Positions 62,301 to 64,000 of a DNA stretch of 64,000 bases are shown in pieces. The stretch is from the NCBI GenBank assembly GCA_021292165.1, contig CM037876.1, positions 108,834,324 through 108,898,323 of the forward strand, read 5' to 3'. The position numbers and the translations under genes were made by a program. Each line of letters starts with the position of its first letter. The first letter of the stretch is position 1. The stretch comes from Shinisaurus crocodilurus (Eukaryota > Chordata > Lepidosauria > Squamata > Shinisauridae). A model generated the notes under the pieces. The model was not told the DNA's origin. It made no database searches and was given only the letters and a program-made list of their open reading frames with translations.

Positions 62301-63190
62301 TGGACCCCAATTGACTTAGGCATTTAGTAGTTTCACTTTCCTATGGATTCCAATAGGATAAATCCAGACTCCTGGTAGCTTAATAAGTTAAACATAATTT
62401 TAAATAGAAAAAATGGGATGGGGGCAGGGAGATGAAATATTACAGAACAGCTGACCCCATAATTGTCAAGGAGTACATGGAGTATGGAGTACATCAGGTT
62501 TGCTAAATAAGTTTTACAAAACAGCTGCTTCTGTCCACAGCAAAGCTATTAGCATGGGCTATGTAAGAAAAAAACATGCCAAACCATTGTGATTTTGCTA
62601 CTGCTACTACTAAACATCTGTGTAGCACCAGCAACTTATTTTGATATCTTTAAATTTATTGGTACTGGCTTTTAAAAAGCATTTTCATATGTTGCATTGC
62701 TTGTTTGCACAGCAGTTTTATTAGTAGACAGGAAAAGCTATATAGATGAAAAGTAATTGCAGTTTATTCTGTAGAAATTTTCTGCTCTATTTCTTTAACT
62801 TTATGTAATGTTTAATCTAAACCCTATAAGGGTGAATGAGATTTTCACTTTATTGAATTAGTATGCAAAGGGAATGATAAGCTGAATCATATTTTCCCTT
62901 TATTGAATTAATATGCAAAGGGAATGATAAGTTCTCCCCTACATGTGTAAGTTGTTGGAAGTCCTGATGCAAAAAAGATTCCAGCTAAGTTCAGTGAAAA
63001 AGTGTGTTTGCAATTATGTAATTTCTAATTTCAGCCTGGAATTTGGGAGAAAACAAGAAAGCAATAAGAGAGAGCAAGAAAGAAAACGTCTAATACATAA
63101 GCACAAACGTGAATTTAAAGGAGCTGTTCGCGAGATCCGCAAAGATAACCAGTTCCTCGCTAGAATGCAGCTTGCAGAAACCATGGAAAG
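17129..63190 (+). CDS. NOP14: NOP14 nucleolar protein (exons 1-17 of the gene)
   Basis: Seventeen exons with GT-AG borders and matching phases give 823 complete codons plus two bases. Human NOP14 is 857 residues, so only the terminal exon of about 32 residues is missing to the right. NOP14 (Pfam Nop14 family) is a nucleolar component of the small-subunit processome. It is needed for 18S rRNA maturation and 40S assembly and, in yeast, works with Emg1/Nep1 and Noc4. The N-terminus has the FEVKVNKQKF and GRKTRHDVGLPGV signatures, the middle has an acidic low-complexity segment (exon 8), and the C-terminus has the highly conserved basic RKRLIHKHKREFKGAVREIR. The start codon context (G at -3, G at +4) is strong. 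HTT lies head to head upstream. The introns carry many repeats, including an antisense L1. Confidence 0.97.
17873..17915 (-). repeat. CR1-like 3' end fragment
   Basis: CATAGAATCATAGAAAAGTAG + AGTTGGAAG is the reverse complement of the CR1-type tail (CTTCCAACTCTA..ATTCTATGA). Very short. Confidence 0.55.
17950..18085 (-). repeat. Unclassified interspersed repeat, copy 3
   Basis: ATCATCATCATCAGGCGATC / ACTCGTGACTGAGTAAGATTG at the left and GATTCTAGCGATAGGTCCGT at the right: the reverse orientation of the repeat at 3283-3445, here with an ATG/CAT microsatellite at its 3' end. Confidence 0.7.
18112..18475. repeat. TIR-type nonautonomous element (GGGCACAATCC ends)
   Basis: Begins AGGGCACAATCCATTTGGG and ends GGGGCCTTAGGATCGTTCTG, with a pyrimidine/purine-rich interior. 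The ends resemble those at 22306-22695 (GGGTGCAATCCTATG / CATAGGATTGCTCT). Confidence 0.45.
18641..18678. repeat. Perfect short hairpin
   Basis: AGTTCTACACCTGCATT and AATGCAGGTGTAGAACT are exact reverse complements (17 bp) around a 4-base CACA loop. It abuts the 5S-SINE head. Confidence 0.9.
18679..18925 (+). mobile_element. 5S-derived SINE with doubled head
   Basis: Two consecutive 5S-like heads (GCTTGCCTGAGCGTGGAAAG at about 18710 and GCTTGTCTGAGCGTGGAAAG at about 18785) are followed by AGCAGGGTCAGGCCTGGTTA and CTTGGATGGGAGACCC. The tail is GGGGGTTGGACTCGATAGCC then CCTTCCAACTCTATAAT and CTATGAAAT. The head retains the 5S internal promoter region. The tail is CR1-like, suggesting mobilisation by a CR1-type LINE. 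Confidence 0.85.
19100..19330 (-). mobile_element. tRNA-headed CORE-SINE (MIR-like), copy 1
   Basis: On the minus strand it begins GAGAGCCAGTTTGGTGTAGT, continues through the tRNA-like GGTTCTAGTCCCCACTCAGC and a MIR/CORE-like CCTCACCCAGTTGTTGTCAG segment, and ends in an AAATGTAATGTACG L2-like tail. Diverged. Confidence 0.75.
21491..21555. repeat. Short palindromic repeat fragment
   Basis: TGGTGCAATCCTGTGCATGT, then ATGCCCAGCATTCCTCAGC. A partial small element of the CAATCCTATG type. Confidence 0.4.
22071..22205 (+). CDS. NOP14: NOP14 exon 2
   Basis: Residues 65-109, phase 0 on both sides. Acceptor TTTTTCAG, donor GTAATG. Encodes RMQTLLKEYKEKEKSNVFKD, then KRFGEYNTKISPEEKMMKRF, the KDKRFGE signature of NOP14. 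Confidence 0.97.
22306..22695. repeat. TIR-type nonautonomous element
   Basis: Left end GGGTGCAATCCTATG, right end CATAGGATTGCTCTC, with a GC-rich CTCCC/GGGAG interior of about 360 bp. Probably related to 18112-18475. It explains the open frame at 22268-22684, which is not a gene. Confidence 0.5.
23783..24098. mobile_element. Nested hairpin-family element
   Basis: Outer ends CTTCGCATGACATGAAAGCC and GGGCTGTCATGTCATGAAAA are inverted. TAATTTACCCATGCGGG pairs with CCCATGCGGGTAAATTA. A central palindrome has AGGTTAGACAACCCTC against its complement near 23950. Confidence 0.75.
24503..24644 (+). CDS. NOP14: NOP14 exon 3
   Basis: Residues 110-156 plus one base. Acceptor TTGTTACAG, donor GTAAGA. 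Encodes KKNIYNLNEEEDLTHYGHSL, then ADIEKLNDIIDSDSDTEEGG, the LTHYG(Q/H)SL family signature followed by an acidic patch. Confidence 0.97.
24690..25230 (+). repeat. Unclassified 0.54-kb repeat, copy A
   Basis: Aligns by eye with 58560-59115 in reverse. Shared blocks include GCAAGTATGTGAGAGAATAC versus GCAAGTATGTGAGCGAATAC, GGCAGTTTCAAAGTTGT, and TTAGTGTGTCAAC followed by TTTCAGTACC. No family is recognised. Confidence 0.75.
25368..27048. mobile_element. Long hairpin element (GGGTTCGCATGACA family), complete
   Basis: Outer ends GAGTTTGCATGACATGACAAC and GTTGCCGTGTCATGTGAACC are inverted. The inner arms 25550-25935 and 26365-26735 are long inverted copies: GACCAAAATGCGAAGTCTTG at 25817 pairs with CAAGACTTCGCATTTTGGTC near 26463, and CCACCATGGACATTGACCAAG with its complement near 26400. 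Only about 430 bp separate the arms. No coding capacity; the frames at 25710-25972 and 26305-26644 are arm shadows. It is a large foldback nonautonomous DNA transposon by structure. Confidence 0.8.
27246..27388 (+). CDS. NOP14: NOP14 exon 4
   Basis: Completes residue 157 through 204. Acceptor CATTTCTAG, donor GTAAAC. Encodes ELTAAHFGGGGLL and SRKDLIEELIAKSKQEK, the conserved AAHFGGGG and RKDLIEELIAKSK blocks. Confidence 0.97.
27608..28600. mobile_element. Partial hairpin-family element carrying a SINE
   Basis: Starts GTTCGCACGACACGACAACCC and ends near TTTTGATCATGCAAACTGGG. The segment 28045-28350 (CCAAAATGCGAAGTCTTGCC, ATTGACATTGGCCAAGCAAG, TTTGCTTTTCACTTGACAGC) copies the left arm of the 25,368-27,048 element. 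The region 27783-28022 is an inserted L2 tail / CORE-SINE. Confidence 0.65.
27783..28022 (-). mobile_element. L2-like tail and CORE-SINE, copy 2
   Basis: TTTTATTTATTTATTAAATT .. AATTGCCCATCTGGCCGGTC, then CCACCTCTTTTCCTGCATGG, ATCCTCACAACAACCCTGC, and CCCAAAGTCACCCAGTGAG. Minus orientation; the tRNA head is lost. Confidence 0.7.
28631..28768 (+). CDS. NOP14: NOP14 exon 5
   Basis: Residues 205-250, phase 0. Acceptor TTCCTTTTAG, donor GTCAGT. Encodes IERKMQRENTLELTEKLN and DWKEIQTFLFHKT, a basic/helical linker matching the family. Confidence 0.96.
29140..29215 (+). repeat. L2/CORE-SINE 3' tail
   Basis: GTAGCCGGCCAGATGGGCGA followed by TAAATAAATATTAATAATAA and more. Same tail type as at 31322 (plus) and 46268 (minus). 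Confidence 0.65.
29420..29563 (+). repeat. 144-bp exact copy of hairpin arm segment
   Basis: From AATCCCTTTTCGGTCATTGC to GGTTCACCACCTTTAA this is base-for-base identical to 25570-25713. It is followed by a run of A. Flanks differ completely from the source. Confidence 0.9.
31017..31139 (+). CDS. NOP14: NOP14 exon 6
   Basis: Residues 251-291, phase 0. Acceptor TTGTTTTCAG, donor GTATCC. Encodes PDEYDIIVKELGFEMKVQPS and RMKTKEDLAKEEQEKLRQLE, a family-typical block. Confidence 0.97.
31322..31400 (+). repeat. L2/CORE-SINE 3' tail
   Basis: GTAAACCGCCCAGGGAGCC, TGGGCTGATGGGCGGTAAAT and AAATAAATA repeats: a typical L2-type 3' end. Confidence 0.7.
31766..32000. repeat. 235-bp near-perfect inverted repeat with SINE-head ends
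   Basis: Arms 31766-31875 and 31890-32000 are reverse complements with only about three differences, all in the outer third. The loop is 14 bases. Both ends read GAGAGCCAGTGTAGTATAG, close to the tRNA-like head of the CORE-SINEs here. The trinucleotide TTA flanks both sides (31763-31765, 32001-32003). The open frames 31642-31978 are products of this palindrome. Confidence 0.9.
32246..32365 (+). repeat. CORE-SINE fragment
   Basis: CTCAGCCTAACCTACCTCAC, TATGAGGGTAAAATGGGAGG and CTCCTTGGAGGAAGTGTGGG + ATAGAAATGTAATAGA: CORE segment plus L2-like tail in plus orientation, head missing. Confidence 0.65.
32559..32690 (+). CDS. NOP14: NOP14 exon 7
   Basis: Residues 292-335, phase 0. Acceptor ACCTTGCAG, donor GTAAAT. 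Encodes DRLRRMRGEDEPEIKKKLKY, then ADDLADGFILDPDD, the conserved LRRM(R/L)GE and SADDL blocks. Confidence 0.97.
33365..34886. mobile_element. Tc1/mariner (Tigger-like) nonautonomous element with giant GC-rich palindrome
   Basis: TIRs CAGTAATACCTCAGATCACG and, reversed, CAGTAGTACCTTGGATTACG lie between TA dinucleotides (33363-33364 and 34887-34888). Inside are AT-rich hairpins at each end (33420-33508 and 34686-34812) and GC-rich arms of about 600 bp (about 33,536-34,144 against 34,221-34,740) around a 24-bp minisatellite. Arm pairing is seen, for example, in CCCACGTGGAGCTGCTCTGC (34,058) against GGAGCAGCTCCACGTGGG (34,291). Long frames on both strands (356 and 274 codons) reflect stop-poor GC-rich palindrome, not genes. 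Confidence 0.85.
34145..34230 (+). repeat. 24-bp minisatellite at the palindrome centre
   Basis: Three exact units (GGCCCCGGAAGTGATGCC + CGTCGC at 34145, 34169, 34193) and a partial fourth. It contains repeated CCGGAAGTGA, an ETS-like sequence. It sits on the axis of the large inverted repeat. Confidence 0.9.
35920..35985 (+). repeat. L2-like tail fragment
   Basis: AATTGTAAACATCTTTCAGTG, GCAAAAAAGTGGTATAGATG and AGTAAATAAATACA resemble an L2-type 3' end. Weak. Confidence 0.4.
36271..36408. mobile_element. hAT MITE (ACAACTCCCATCATCCC type)
   Basis: TGGGGTGGGTAACCTGTAGG at the left, CACAACTCCCATCATCCCTC in the middle, and the inverted CTGATAGAAGTTGTAGGCC and GAATTGCCCGTCCCTG at the right. Ends slightly eroded. 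Confidence 0.85.
36971..37250 (+). CDS. NOP14: NOP14 exon 8 (acidic segment)
   Basis: Residues 336-428 plus one base. Acceptor TTAAATAG, donor GTAAGG. It starts DGKLNIGYDEDEKKE and runs through an Asp/Glu/Ser-rich stretch (EREESEEESDTEADAID, SDCETDEGSVEEASASEE), then a Lys/Gln-rich part and AKVELPYLFA. The acidic low-complexity region is typical of NOP14 and the most variable part of the protein. Confidence 0.95.
37360..37412 (+). repeat. L2/CORE-SINE 3' tail
   Basis: AGGATAAAAGGTGGGGTATA followed by AATATAATAAATATAATAAA. Short tail fragment. Confidence 0.5.
37510..37665 (+). mobile_element. 5S-rRNA-derived SINE (CR1-like tail)
   Basis: GCTTGTCTGAGCGTGGAAAG, CTAAGCCGGGTCAGGCCTGG, TTATTACTTGGATGGGAGACC, then GGGGGTTGGACTCGATGGCC and CCTTCCAACTCTATGATC with CTATGAAAT repeats. 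The best-preserved single-head copy in the window. Confidence 0.88.
38757..38827. mobile_element. Minimal 70-bp MITE of the hairpin family
   Basis: CTGGGTTCGTATGACATGATA and the inverted TGTCATGTTATGCGAACCCAG bracket about 25 bases. The shortest member with both ends, so it defines the terminal repeat. Confidence 0.75.
39291..39900 (+). mobile_element. Possible LTR-retroelement fragment
   Basis: After a TTTCATAG tandem (39291-39312) comes a GC-rich block, then AATAAA (39489-39494) and a 70-base U5-like segment (CTCTGTGTCTGACTCTTC .. CTCGCAACA to 39563). That layout fits the R/U5 end of an LTR. Downstream 39564-39900 is GC-rich without a recognised frame. Family and borders unknown. Confidence 0.35.
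39966..40096 (+). CDS. NOP14: NOP14 exon 9
   Basis: Completes residue 429 through 472. Acceptor TTTACAATAG, donor GTATGT. Encodes PESYEQLKALLLEKTIEEQ, LLVIERIRKSNHPSLAVGNK and AKLE, a strongly conserved NOP14 block. Confidence 0.97.
40225..40310 (+). CDS. NOP14: NOP14 exon 10
   Basis: Residues 473-500 plus two bases. Acceptor TTCCATAG, donor GTAAGT. Encodes KLFEFLLDYVGELARKDPPE, then LKTIDKLV. The preceding intron is only 128 bp. Confidence 0.97.
40866..40943. mobile_element. hAT MITE with perfect 8-bp TSD
   Basis: CAGTGTTGTCCAGC and GGTTGGAGAACACTG are inverted ends. ATCTAGAT is duplicated exactly at 40858-40865 and 40944-40951. 78 bp long. Confidence 0.92.
41510..43155. mobile_element. 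Long hairpin element (GGGTTCGCATGACA family), axis near 42,305
   Basis: The axis TGGACTGGGACATACACAG / ACATATGTCCCAGTCCA is at 42,294-42,330. From it, arms of about 650-800 bp run outward: CAAGATCTTCATC against GGATCTTGCTG, TTCCTCTTGACAGCTCGC against its counterpart near 42,550, AAATTTTTTATTAAAAAG, the GTTGCGCAAC / ATTGCGCAATT pair, and CCCTTCAAAGTGCCCCAGCG against CTGGGGCACTTTGAAGGG. The outer right end is GGGTTAGTGTGACATGCGAA. Additional family fragments lie at 41510-41640. Non-coding. Confidence 0.8.
43390..43525 (+). CDS. NOP14: NOP14 exon 11
   Basis: Completes residue 501 through 546. Acceptor TGTTAACAG, donor GTATAT. Encodes TLYDLCQMFPKAASNHVK, ILQDATHDMEEILEVKSH and FPGLDM. Confidence 0.97.
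43778..43930. mobile_element. Short hairpin-family element
   Basis: ACGGTGGTTAGCTGTGTTGTG + CGAACCCAG and the inverted CACAGCTAACCCTG, with GGGTGGCTTGTTTGTGGG against CAACAAGCCACCC in the middle. Confidence 0.65.
43961..44180 (-). mobile_element. tRNA-headed CORE-SINE, copy 3
   Basis: Plus-strand reading: CATTAATGTCCCGCCTTTTT, CTTGCAAGGAACCCAAGGTG, CCTTACAACAACCCTGTGAAG, GTCAGTGACTGGCCCAAAG, and the head complement GTCCCAGTCCAGCACTCTCA CC. The element runs right to left. An ATG microsatellite precedes its tail. Confidence 0.8.
44232..44481. mobile_element. Tc1/mariner (Tigger-like) MITE, 250 bp
   Basis: CAGTAATACCTTGGATTGCA and the inverted TCAATCCAAGGCATGACTG lie between TA dinucleotides (44230-44231, 44482-44483). 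The TIR nearly equals that of the 33,365-34,886 element, so the two belong to one family. This copy has the usual AT-rich core with no GC-rich arms. Confidence 0.88.
44500..44680 (+). mobile_element. tRNA-Ala-derived SINE
   Basis: GGGGCTGTGGCTCAGTGGCA is the A-box end, CTGC-TTTGCAC-GCAG an anticodon stem-loop with TGC (Ala), and GGCCCGATCCCCAGGCA the B-box. The body reads CTCGAAACCCCGGAGAGCC, GGGCTAGATGGACCAAAGG and GACAGCTATGTTCCTG. The 3' body and lack of a CCA-type end show a SINE, not a functional tRNA gene. Confidence 0.85.
44917..45027. mobile_element. hAT MITE with perfect 8-bp TSD
   Basis: CAGCTTTCCCCAACCTGGC and AGTTGAGGAAGGCTG are inverted ends; the inner palindrome is GGACTGCAACTCCCACCC. 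CTTTAGAA is duplicated at 44909-44916 and 45028-45035. 111 bp. Confidence 0.92.
45422..45523 (+). CDS. NOP14: NOP14 exon 12
   Basis: Residues 547-580, phase 0. Acceptor TATCCTTTCAG, donor GTAAGT. Encodes LIYLKIIAVLFPTSDFWHPV, then TPALLYMSQLLTK. The FPTSD(F)WHPV motif is a NOP14 hallmark. Confidence 0.97.
45655..46112 (+). mobile_element. Half hairpin element (right arm)
   Basis: Begins around CCATATGTCCCAGTCAAAAA, the axis sequence of the 42,305 element. It continues with AAAGCCCC..AAAGGCACCCAGAG, TTTTGACAGCAGC and AACCCACGTGACGCCGATTG, and ends GTTGGTGTGACATGCAAACG. Like 13,405-14,030 it lacks the other arm. It fills NOP14 intron 12 between 45524 and 46400. Confidence 0.7.
46268..46322 (-). 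repeat. L2/CORE-SINE tail
   Basis: AATTTATTTATTTATTATAT and AATCGCCCATCTGGCCGGTC: the tail only. Confidence 0.65.
46401..46554 (+). CDS. NOP14: NOP14 exon 13
   Basis: Residues 581-631 plus one base. Acceptor GTTTTTTAG, donor GTAGGG. Encodes CPVTTIQDVVKGLFVCCLCL, EYVSLSQRFIPELVNFLLGV and LHMAVPKKGDQ, with the GLFVC and QRF(I/V)PE family motifs. Confidence 0.97.
46555..47361 (+). other. NOP14 intron 13
   Basis: AT-rich, 807 bp. I see no repeat or coding feature in it. Confidence 0.6.
47362..47518 (+). CDS. NOP14: NOP14 exon 14
   Basis: Completes residue 632 through 683 plus two bases. Acceptor CTTTTCCAG; the exon ends CTTGG and the donor is GTATGC. Encodes YTLVHPFGSLGKHSDLLVIC, then ETWQKQNLPLHITRSEEDNR. 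The TLVHPF block is conserved; the rest is variable across vertebrates. Confidence 0.95.
48302..48432. mobile_element. hAT MITE with perfect 8-bp TSD
   Basis: CAGGGGTGGGAAACAACCTC and AAGTTGCCCATCCCTG are the inverted ends; the inner palindrome is ACAATTCCCATGATCC / GATGGGAGCTGTAGG. GGTTAGAG is duplicated at 48294-48301 and 48433-48440. 131 bp. Confidence 0.93.
48686..48800 (+). repeat. CORE-SINE fragment
   Basis: TTTCAGCCTAACTAACCTAA, CTTGTTGTGAGGGTAAAAAG, CATGGCTCTTTGGAGAAAG and AGCAGGATAAAAAATATATAG. Head missing, diverged. Confidence 0.6.
49220..49367 (+). CDS. NOP14: NOP14 exon 15
   Basis: Completes residue 684 through 733. Acceptor GTTTTACAG, donor GTAACG. Encodes LSCLCLCLDLVKRCAVLYGS, then LPSFQEIIQPIQKLLSTHLP, matching the KRC(V/A)L(L/M)YGSLPSF motif. 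Confidence 0.97.
50134..50150 (+). repeat. L1 target-site duplication (left copy)
   Basis: AAGTTAGCTTGATTCTT directly before the poly-T run; its exact partner is at 55670-55686. Confidence 0.95.
50269..54091 (-). pseudogene. L1 ORF2 (endonuclease-reverse transcriptase), three frameshifts
   Basis: Order on the minus strand: APE endonuclease (STLNV, FLQEMH, AGDFNMVLD, SRIDFIFVS, then TDHALV after the first frameshift near 53450), a coiled linker, and reverse transcriptase (SYRPISLINQDAK, LDIFKAFDCVEW, RGTRQGCPLSPVLF, NLFADDIL). The C-terminal cysteine motif (CSPMCWRGCQELGTYAHMWW + SC) follows near 50700. Further frameshifts lie near 52650, in an A8-type run, and near 51555, at a C-run. All key catalytic residues are readable, but the copy cannot make full ORF2p. 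Confidence 0.93.
54358..55483 (-). pseudogene. L1 ORF1 (RNA-binding chaperone), frameshifted
   Basis: The likely start is the ATG at 55258 (MADSAGKFPAGAKP); the open frame extends upstream to 55483. It has a long coiled coil (QKQIEAIEKFQNLHQEDMKQ through VDKVEKLQVKDEKSFEKYE), an RRM-like segment (RRSNIRIRGFPMEMGETG) and a C-terminal domain. Near 54620-54645 the frame shifts, and the C-terminal part (QIYNDLCQQTIKWRRSVKP, YNWGYPVFLTF) continues in another frame to 54358. ORF1p trimerises and coats L1 RNA. Confidence 0.9.
55670..55687 (+). repeat. L1 target-site duplication (right copy)
   Basis: AAGTTAGCTTGATTCTTT directly after the GC-rich 5' end of the L1; it matches 50134-50150 plus one T of the tail junction. 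Confidence 0.95.
56049..56164 (+). CDS. NOP14: NOP14 exon 16
   Basis: Residues 734-771 plus two bases. Acceptor CATTTTCAG, donor GTGAGT. Encodes ELRDSVLKQLEVQEQRYPLV, then CEKKKPVPLKLFTPKIMK. The KPVPLKLFTP motif is diagnostic for NOP14. Confidence 0.97.
58400..58536. mobile_element. hAT MITE with perfect 8-bp TSD
   Basis: CAGGGATGGGCAACTTCTGG and AAGTTGCCCACCCCCTG are the inverted ends; the interior is ACAACTCCCATCATCCCTCA and its partial complement. CCCTAGAG is duplicated at 58392-58399 and 58537-58544. 137 bp. Confidence 0.93.
58560..59115 (-). repeat. Unclassified 0.54-kb repeat, copy B
   Basis: The reverse complement aligns with 24690-25230 over most of its length, including a conserved ATATGTATTTCAATG / TATGTGAGCGAATAC section. 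The outer end is rich in GGAAAATTTTCC-like self-complementary sequence. No family is recognised. Confidence 0.7.
60214..60462 (-). mobile_element. tRNA-headed CORE-SINE, copy 4 (best preserved)
   Basis: Plus-strand reading: ATTTATTTATTTATTACATT, TATATCCCGCCTTTTTTCCT, GCAAGGAACCCAAGGCGGCT, ATCCTCACAACAACCCTGTG, GAGAGTCAGTGAGTGGCCCA, CGGGGACTAGAACCCGGATC, and GTCCAGCACTCTCACCACTA at the head. The minus-strand element has a tRNA-like head with an intact B-box-like region and a MIR/CORE segment. Confidence 0.88.
61651..61783. mobile_element. hAT MITE, diverged
   Basis: CAGGGATGGGGAATATGTGG, GGACTGCAACTCCTATCATC, GGAGTTGCAGTCC and GCTCCCCACCCTG. The flanking 8-mers no longer match well. Confidence 0.8.
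62850..62930 (+). repeat. Local tandem duplication
   Basis: TTATTGAATTAGTATGCAAA + GGGAATGATAAG at about 62852 is repeated about 50 bases later as TTATTGAATTAATATGCAAA + GGGAATGATAAG, with one or two changes. Confidence 0.85.
63035..63190 (+). CDS. NOP14: NOP14 exon 17
   Basis: Completes residue 772 through 823 plus two bases. Acceptor CTAATTTCAG, donor GTAATG. Encodes LEFGRKQESNKREQERKRLI, HKHKREFKGAVREIRKDNQF and LARMQLAETMER. This basic C-terminal block is the most conserved part of the family and in known NOP14 proteins lies in the nucleolar-targeting region. Confidence 0.97.
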
Positions 63191-64000
63191 GTAATGTATA
63201 ATTGATTTATATTCCAATTGATTTATATTTATATTGTTGTCCTTGAGAAGGTAATCACTTCTATGCAATCATTTTTGTGTAAAAATCTACAAGATTTCAC
63301 ATAAAATCAAAGCTTTCATTAGGCAGAATGTATATACGGTGTATTGGCCACAAATACAAATCTTGTCAGTTCAGATAGTGCAGTTTACAAAGTTTTTAGT
63401 AATCACTAACCCAACAAGGACTTAACAGACTGTAGTAACTGTGTGTGTGTATGTAATATTAGTCTGTAGTGTTGTGTTAATTTTCAAGAACCTTTTAAAG
63501 ATCGTAGTTTACTTTGACAACTAGGGTGGATGTCGGATGATAATATTTGAAGGAAATAATAATCCACTAGTAAACGTTTCTCATAACTTCAAGTAGTGTG
63601 TTCTTAGTATATATATATACTAAGTATATATATATACTATATATATATATATATATATATGTATATGTATATATATACTAAACTAAGTACCGGTATGTAT
63701 ATATATATATATACACCATATAGCCATCAAGGCATGGACCCTAGTTGAGGAGGATATACAAACTCAGTCTGTGTTGAGCATGGCTTGAACTCTCTGTCAG
63801 AGAATTTTTCTTGGTCTGTGAGGAGCCCCTTGACATTATCAATTCTGAAAAAGCATCAGTGTGGTTCTCATAGACCAGGGGCCACAACATTTTCGGTCCT
63901 GAGGGACACATCGGGTGACTGCTGGAGTGGCAGCGGTGGCCGCACATGTGCATGCACATTCACATACAACTCACATATGACACACACCGCTCACTCACTC
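63191..64000 (+). other. NOP14 intron 17 (partial)
   Basis: Ends with the window. It contains a TA microsatellite (63607-63716) and otherwise nothing recognised. No sequence matching the last NOP14 exon was found. Confidence 0.6.
63607..63716. repeat. TA-rich microsatellite
   Basis: Interrupted TA dinucleotide runs (TATATATATAC, ACTAAGTATATATATA and similar) over about 110 bases, self-complementary. Confidence 0.95.

Larger units (their letters stand above)
56165..63034 (+). other. NOP14 intron 16 (6.9 kb)
   Basis: Contains a hAT MITE (58400-58536), copy B of the unclassified repeat (58560-59115), a CORE-SINE (60214-60462), a diverged hAT MITE (61651-61783) and a local tandem duplication (62850-62930). 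Nothing recognised in 56165-58390, 59116-60210, 60463-61640 or 61784-62840. Confidence 0.6.

Overview
This is a vertebrate nuclear genomic window. The gene structure (short coding exons with GT-AG introns) and the repeat content fit a squamate reptile (lizard or snake): L1-type and CR1/L2-type LINE remains, tRNA-headed CORE-SINEs with L2-like tails, 5S-rRNA-derived SINEs with a CR1-like tail, and many short palindromic hAT-type elements of the 'ACAACTCCCATCATCCC' type. The species cannot be fixed from the sequence. Layout: (1) 1-14,768, minus strand: the 5' part of huntingtin (HTT), coding exons 3, 2 and 1 at 2531-2651, 6027-6110 and 14623-14768. The glutamine tract has only four codons, and the mammalian proline-rich segment is replaced by an alanine-rich one. 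HTT exon 4 onward lies left of the window. (2) 14,769-17,128: a 2.36-kb CpG-containing divergent intergenic region between HTT and NOP14. No GRK4 exon is visible here, although in human GRK4 lies between these two genes. (3) 17,129-63,190, plus strand: NOP14, the nucleolar 40S-biogenesis factor. Seventeen exons keep one continuous reading frame of 823 complete codons plus two bases. Only the last short C-terminal exon is missing, beyond the right edge. The introns are full of repeats. The main ones are a 5.5-kb nearly full-length L1 antisense in NOP14 intron 15 (17-18-bp target-site duplication, catalytic motifs visible, several frameshifts); a degenerate hAT transposase copy in HTT intron 1, split by a hAT MITE; a probable solo LTR in HTT intron 1; a 1.5-kb Tc1/mariner (Tigger-like) nonautonomous element in NOP14 intron 7 that is almost wholly one GC-rich inverted repeat around a 24-bp minisatellite; and a family of long hairpin elements, with ends like GGGTTCGCATGACA, present as whole, half and partial copies in at least ten places. 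Functionally the two genes are separate: HTT is a large HEAT-repeat scaffold protein and NOP14 is part of the small-subunit processome. They share only a divergent upstream region. I saw no new multi-gene system. The most unusual content is the set of long inverted-repeat elements, the compact HTT-NOP14 junction and the short-Q, proline-poor HTT exon 1.
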